NCBI GenBank assembly: GCA_025618425.1
Contig: CM046832.1
Coordinates: forward strand, 53,313,493 to 53,377,492
DNA from: Heliocidaris tuberculata
Taxonomy: Eukaryota > Echinodermata > Echinoidea > Camarodonta > Echinometridae
DNA: 64,000 bases
Direction: 5' to 3'
Shown here: positions 61,084 through 64,000 of the stretch, piece by piece
Numbering within the stretch: position 1 is the first letter of the stretch
How the letters are laid out: every line of letters begins with the position of its first letter
Position numbers and translations under genes: made by a program
The notes under the pieces: generated by a model
What the model saw: only the letters and a program-made list of their open reading frames with translations
Database searches by the model: none
Told to the model about the DNA's origin: nothing

Positions 61084-61557
61084 CCTTTGTTTGTATGTTT
61101 GTTTTTTGGTGTTTTTTTAGGGGGGGGGACTATGGTATAGTATTCATCCAAATTGTTTGGAACAATAAAATTTGCAGATAATTACAGTCATTTTTGTCAA
61201 CATGCATTTGTCAAATATACCCAGAAAGCAAAGAAAAACAGATGAAAAGTTATCTTTTGAAACATATTAAATGCTTATAGTTTTGCCTGATATTTTCAAA
61301 TATTGTTTCAAGCATGCAGTTTGAGATATATTTATGAATTATTAAACCACTTTAATTCCTTCTTCAATGAAAAAATTGAATAGTTGATACAAAAAGAAAG
61401 CAAGTAGACCTACATGTAGTAGTTTCCAAGCTAGGAATATTGATAAATGGTCGACGAGACTATTTTACTTCAACAATGAGACAAGCGCAAATAGTCAATT
61501 TTGACTGAAACACCAAAAAAAACAACAACAAATAACTAATTCCTGGTGATCACTGCT

Positions 61558-61731
61558 GCAACATTTGCTCTTGTTCAATGAAAACAAAGGGTTAGGGTCT
61601 ACTTTGATTAGATTTTTAAGGTTAAATTCAGGGTTAGGTTTAGGTAAAGTATTTGGTCCAGGTTGACGTTAGGAATTCAACTCGTATTAGAAATTGACCA
61701 AATTGTCACCAGAGTATCTGTCATAGAATGT
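61558..61731. repeat. Miniature element with telomere-like core, copy 3
   Basis: GCAACATTTGCTCTTG, then GGGTTAGGGTC, GGGTTAGGTTTAGGTAAAG and TTGGTCCAGG, ending with CAGAGTATCTGTCATAGA. Same order of blocks as copies 1 and 2. Confidence 0.65.
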
Positions 61732-62141
61732 AAAATCCATCTAAACTGAAGATGAGCTAGAAAGTGATGTTAAAAGGTAATAAAATCCTTTTTTTTTTCA
61801 CAGCAAACTCACATTTAATATATATCCTGTATTATTGATTATGTAAGTCAGATTTTGTAGTCAATCACCAAAATCTATGTATACTCCCTCTCTCTGAAGA
61901 AGGGTGAAATAGTATTTTATAGAAGAGGTAGATGTAACAAAATTCTTGTATTCTTCACTGTCGTGCAATAAACTAGAGTATGCAACCTGTACATCTTGTA
62001 AATTAGTCAAGACATTGGAAGGATTGTCACACCCCCCCCCCCCCCCATCTTAAAAAAATCCAAATGAAGCAGCCAAACTAAAAACGAGCGTGTCATTACA
62101 CATGATGTAACGTCAAAACTGAAAATAAGCTTGTCATTACA

Positions 62142-62458
62142 GGGGGTGTTTCATAAAGCTGTTCGTAAAGTTACACATGACTTTATGAACGACTTGAACA
62201 TGAAGTGCCAGATAGGATGCCCAAAGTTTTTCCTGATGTTTTTTATCAAAGTGTGATTGTATTTCCAATAACCTCAATTAAATTATGGCAAAAATGTACT
62301 TTGCATTAAAAATGTTTGTTATAATAAGAAAGTTAATCTACATCTGATCTGCACAGTTGACGTAGTTAAAAATGATTGAGCATCCCATTTGGCTTGTTAT
62401 ATTTAAGTCATTCGTAAAGTCATGCGTAACTTTACGAACAGCTTTATGAACACCCCCC
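62142..62458. mobile_element. 317-bp miniature element with about 53-bp TIRs
   Basis: The left end GGGGGTGTTTCATAAAGCTG continues into GTTCGTAAAGTTACACATGAC. The right end is the near-perfect complement (GTCATGCGTAACTTTACGAAC, then AGCTTTATGAACACCCCCC). It interrupts the tandem-duplicated sequence that starts further left and resumes at 62461. Confidence 0.8.
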
Positions 62459-62460
62459 GT

Positions 62461-63370
62461 GATGTAAAGAGGTTGATAAAATGCTGGGTTGTTATGTAAC
62501 ATAGGGCTGTTTCAGTGCTTGGTACATATATCTGTACTTCATACATGTGCATGTAAATCAGATTACATTACAAAATGGCAATATACATATAGTTCAGGGT
62601 ATACATGTATTTCAACCCCTCCCCCTCACCCTTCATTCTCACTAAAGATGAAATAAAGATATGAAGAGATAATGAAATCTTTAATGTTGTACATGAAATA
62701 CTATACACATGTACCTGTACTGTATATGTAGGCTTAAATGTAAATCAGATTATTGTCAGGACATTAAAATGAATGTTTGCACTCCCCCCTTGTGAAAGAA
62801 ACCAAGGTAACTTCCAAACTCAAAATCAGCATGTCATGCCATGTGATGTAAAGATTCTCAACTGTTATGCAACAAATGCCTGTTCACTAGCTATCAGTCC
62901 CTGGACTACAGTTACTTGCAGATCAGATTGTGTTGTATAACAAACTAGCATGCATATGTGGGACATGTAGTTCGATCAGGGTTTATTTCACCCCCCCCCC
63001 CCACCCTTCTCACTAAAGATGAAATAAAGATATGAAGAGATAATGGAATTGTCAATGTTGTAGAAGAAATACCTTACACATGTACCTTTACTGTATATGT
63101 AGGCTTAAATGTAAATCAGATTATTGTCAGGACATTAAAATGAATGTTTGCACCCCCCCCCCCCTTGTAAAAGAAATCAAGGTGACTTCCAAACTCAAAA
63201 TCAGCATGTCATGCCATGTGATGTAAAGATTCTCAACTGTTATGCAACAAATGCCTGTTCACTAGCTATCAGTCCCTGGACCACAGTTACTTACAGATCA
63301 GATTGTGTTGTATAAAAAACTACATGTAGCGGTACATATGTGGGACACCCCCACCCCCACCCTCTCCCAA
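62461..63370. repeat. Tandem duplication, 371-bp period (about 2.5 copies)
   Basis: The unit starting ACTAAAGATGAAATAAAGAT occurs at 62641 and 63012. Both units hold GATTATTGTCAGGACATTAA, ATGTTTGCAC, poly-C and CTATCAGTCCCTGGAC. A diverged partial unit lies at 62461-62640, and more of it continues to the left of the inserted miniature element at 62142-62458. Differences between the two full units are few. Confidence 0.9.
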
Positions 63371-64000
63371 CCTCTCAGTAATTAAATCCCATCATTTGAA
63401 ATATTTATACCAGCTATCGGTCTAATTAGCTCTTTCTTATCAGATTAAACGTAAGGACACTGTTGATCAGTTGAAGGGTAGGCAAACACACCCCCTAGGA
63501 TCATTTGCAGCATCCTCCTAGACTCTGTTTGCCTCCTGGTTATTTTATCTGATAGATCTGAATTGTACATGAACCGCCCCCTTTTCCATTTATATTGTGA
63601 AACCTGAAGACAAGGGTGAAACGCCTTGGGATGTTCGGTATCTTAAAAACAAAAACATGTCAAAGATTAGCTTTGAGGTTTCATAGCAAGCAAACATTGA
63701 AAAGTTGCTGTTAATTTCATTAACCTTATCCCTCAAGGGGGCACTTCTGTCAAGTTTGTGACCAACTCAAATACATTTGGATTTATACAATGTACTTCAT
63801 GTTTTGTTTCTACCCAGAAGCAAGAGTTTTTTCAACAATTATGTGTGTTAATTTCTTTTATATTTCCCTATTGGCTTGTCATGTGTTTGACTGCAAATAC
63901 ATGTAAGGGGCATTTCTTAACTATGTTCCATTGGAAAAACCTAGCAGTTAAAGAAAAACATATCTTTTGTTTTCTTCAAATTAAGGGAAACTTTTTTACT
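63371..64000. other. Non-coding end of window
   Basis: Right of the 371-bp tandem duplication. Contains ordinary AT-rich sequence and the text GAAACGCCTTGGGATGTTCG near 63618, but no recognisable gene or element end. Confidence 0.5.

Noticed and set aside
1..64000. CRISPR arrays, operons or bacterial-type systems
   Set aside because: The tandem repeats are minisatellites without spacer structure, and the gene has introns; this is animal DNA.

Overview
The window is animal nuclear DNA: AT-rich, with spliced GT-AG introns, long non-coding tracts, many short terminal-inverted-repeat (TIR) elements, minisatellites and microsatellites. The style of the repeats (short elements with GGGCCCGTTGCACAAA-type ends, TTAA-flanked elements, a THAP-coding transposon relic, 145-bp minisatellite elements) and the divergence of the one clear gene from vertebrates suggest a marine invertebrate deuterostome, most likely an echinoderm. 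That placement is inference.

The only gene I can establish is separase (ESPL1 type) on the + strand. Its coding part runs from 32507 to 54825 in 21 exons whose phases all join, giving 7302 coding bases and 2433 residues. The catalytic dyad is His2307/Cys2333, 26 residues apart as in human separase. A 2.4-kb central exon encodes a disordered basic/acidic linker with two matches to the separase cleavage consensus, one of them with the same downstream context as a human autocleavage site. It also carries an Asn-Ser-Pro motif just before a CxCxxC motif, in the place of the human Cdk1-phosphorylated serine. One intron starts with GC. The start of exon 18 is present three times in tandem. The last intron separates the catalytic exon from the C-terminal exon and is filled with repeats.

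Region 1-32.5 kb has no confidently recognised gene. It holds a TIR-bounded minisatellite element (1.37-2.25 kb), a Kolobok-type DNA transposon relic with a broken THAP domain (6.42-7.88 kb), a hAT-type element with an 8-bp target duplication (14.3-14.9 kb), several TTAA-flanked miniature elements, a piggyBac-like transposase N-terminus (20.6-20.97 kb), a CpG-rich promoter-like stretch (25.1-26.1 kb), and a 568-bp foldback element with identical 261-bp arms and 9-bp target duplications (26.17-26.75 kb). Just upstream of separase lies a minus-strand reading frame of uncertain status (31.46-31.69 kb).

Region 54.8-64 kb holds the presumed 3' UTR of separase, a decayed LINE reverse-transcriptase fragment on the minus strand (58.27-58.89 kb), GA-rich micro/minisatellites, nested miniature elements and a 371-bp tandem duplication (62.5-63.4 kb). 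I found no wholly new multi-gene system. The notable points are the separase regulatory motifs and exon structure, and the unusually legible history of mobile-element insertions.
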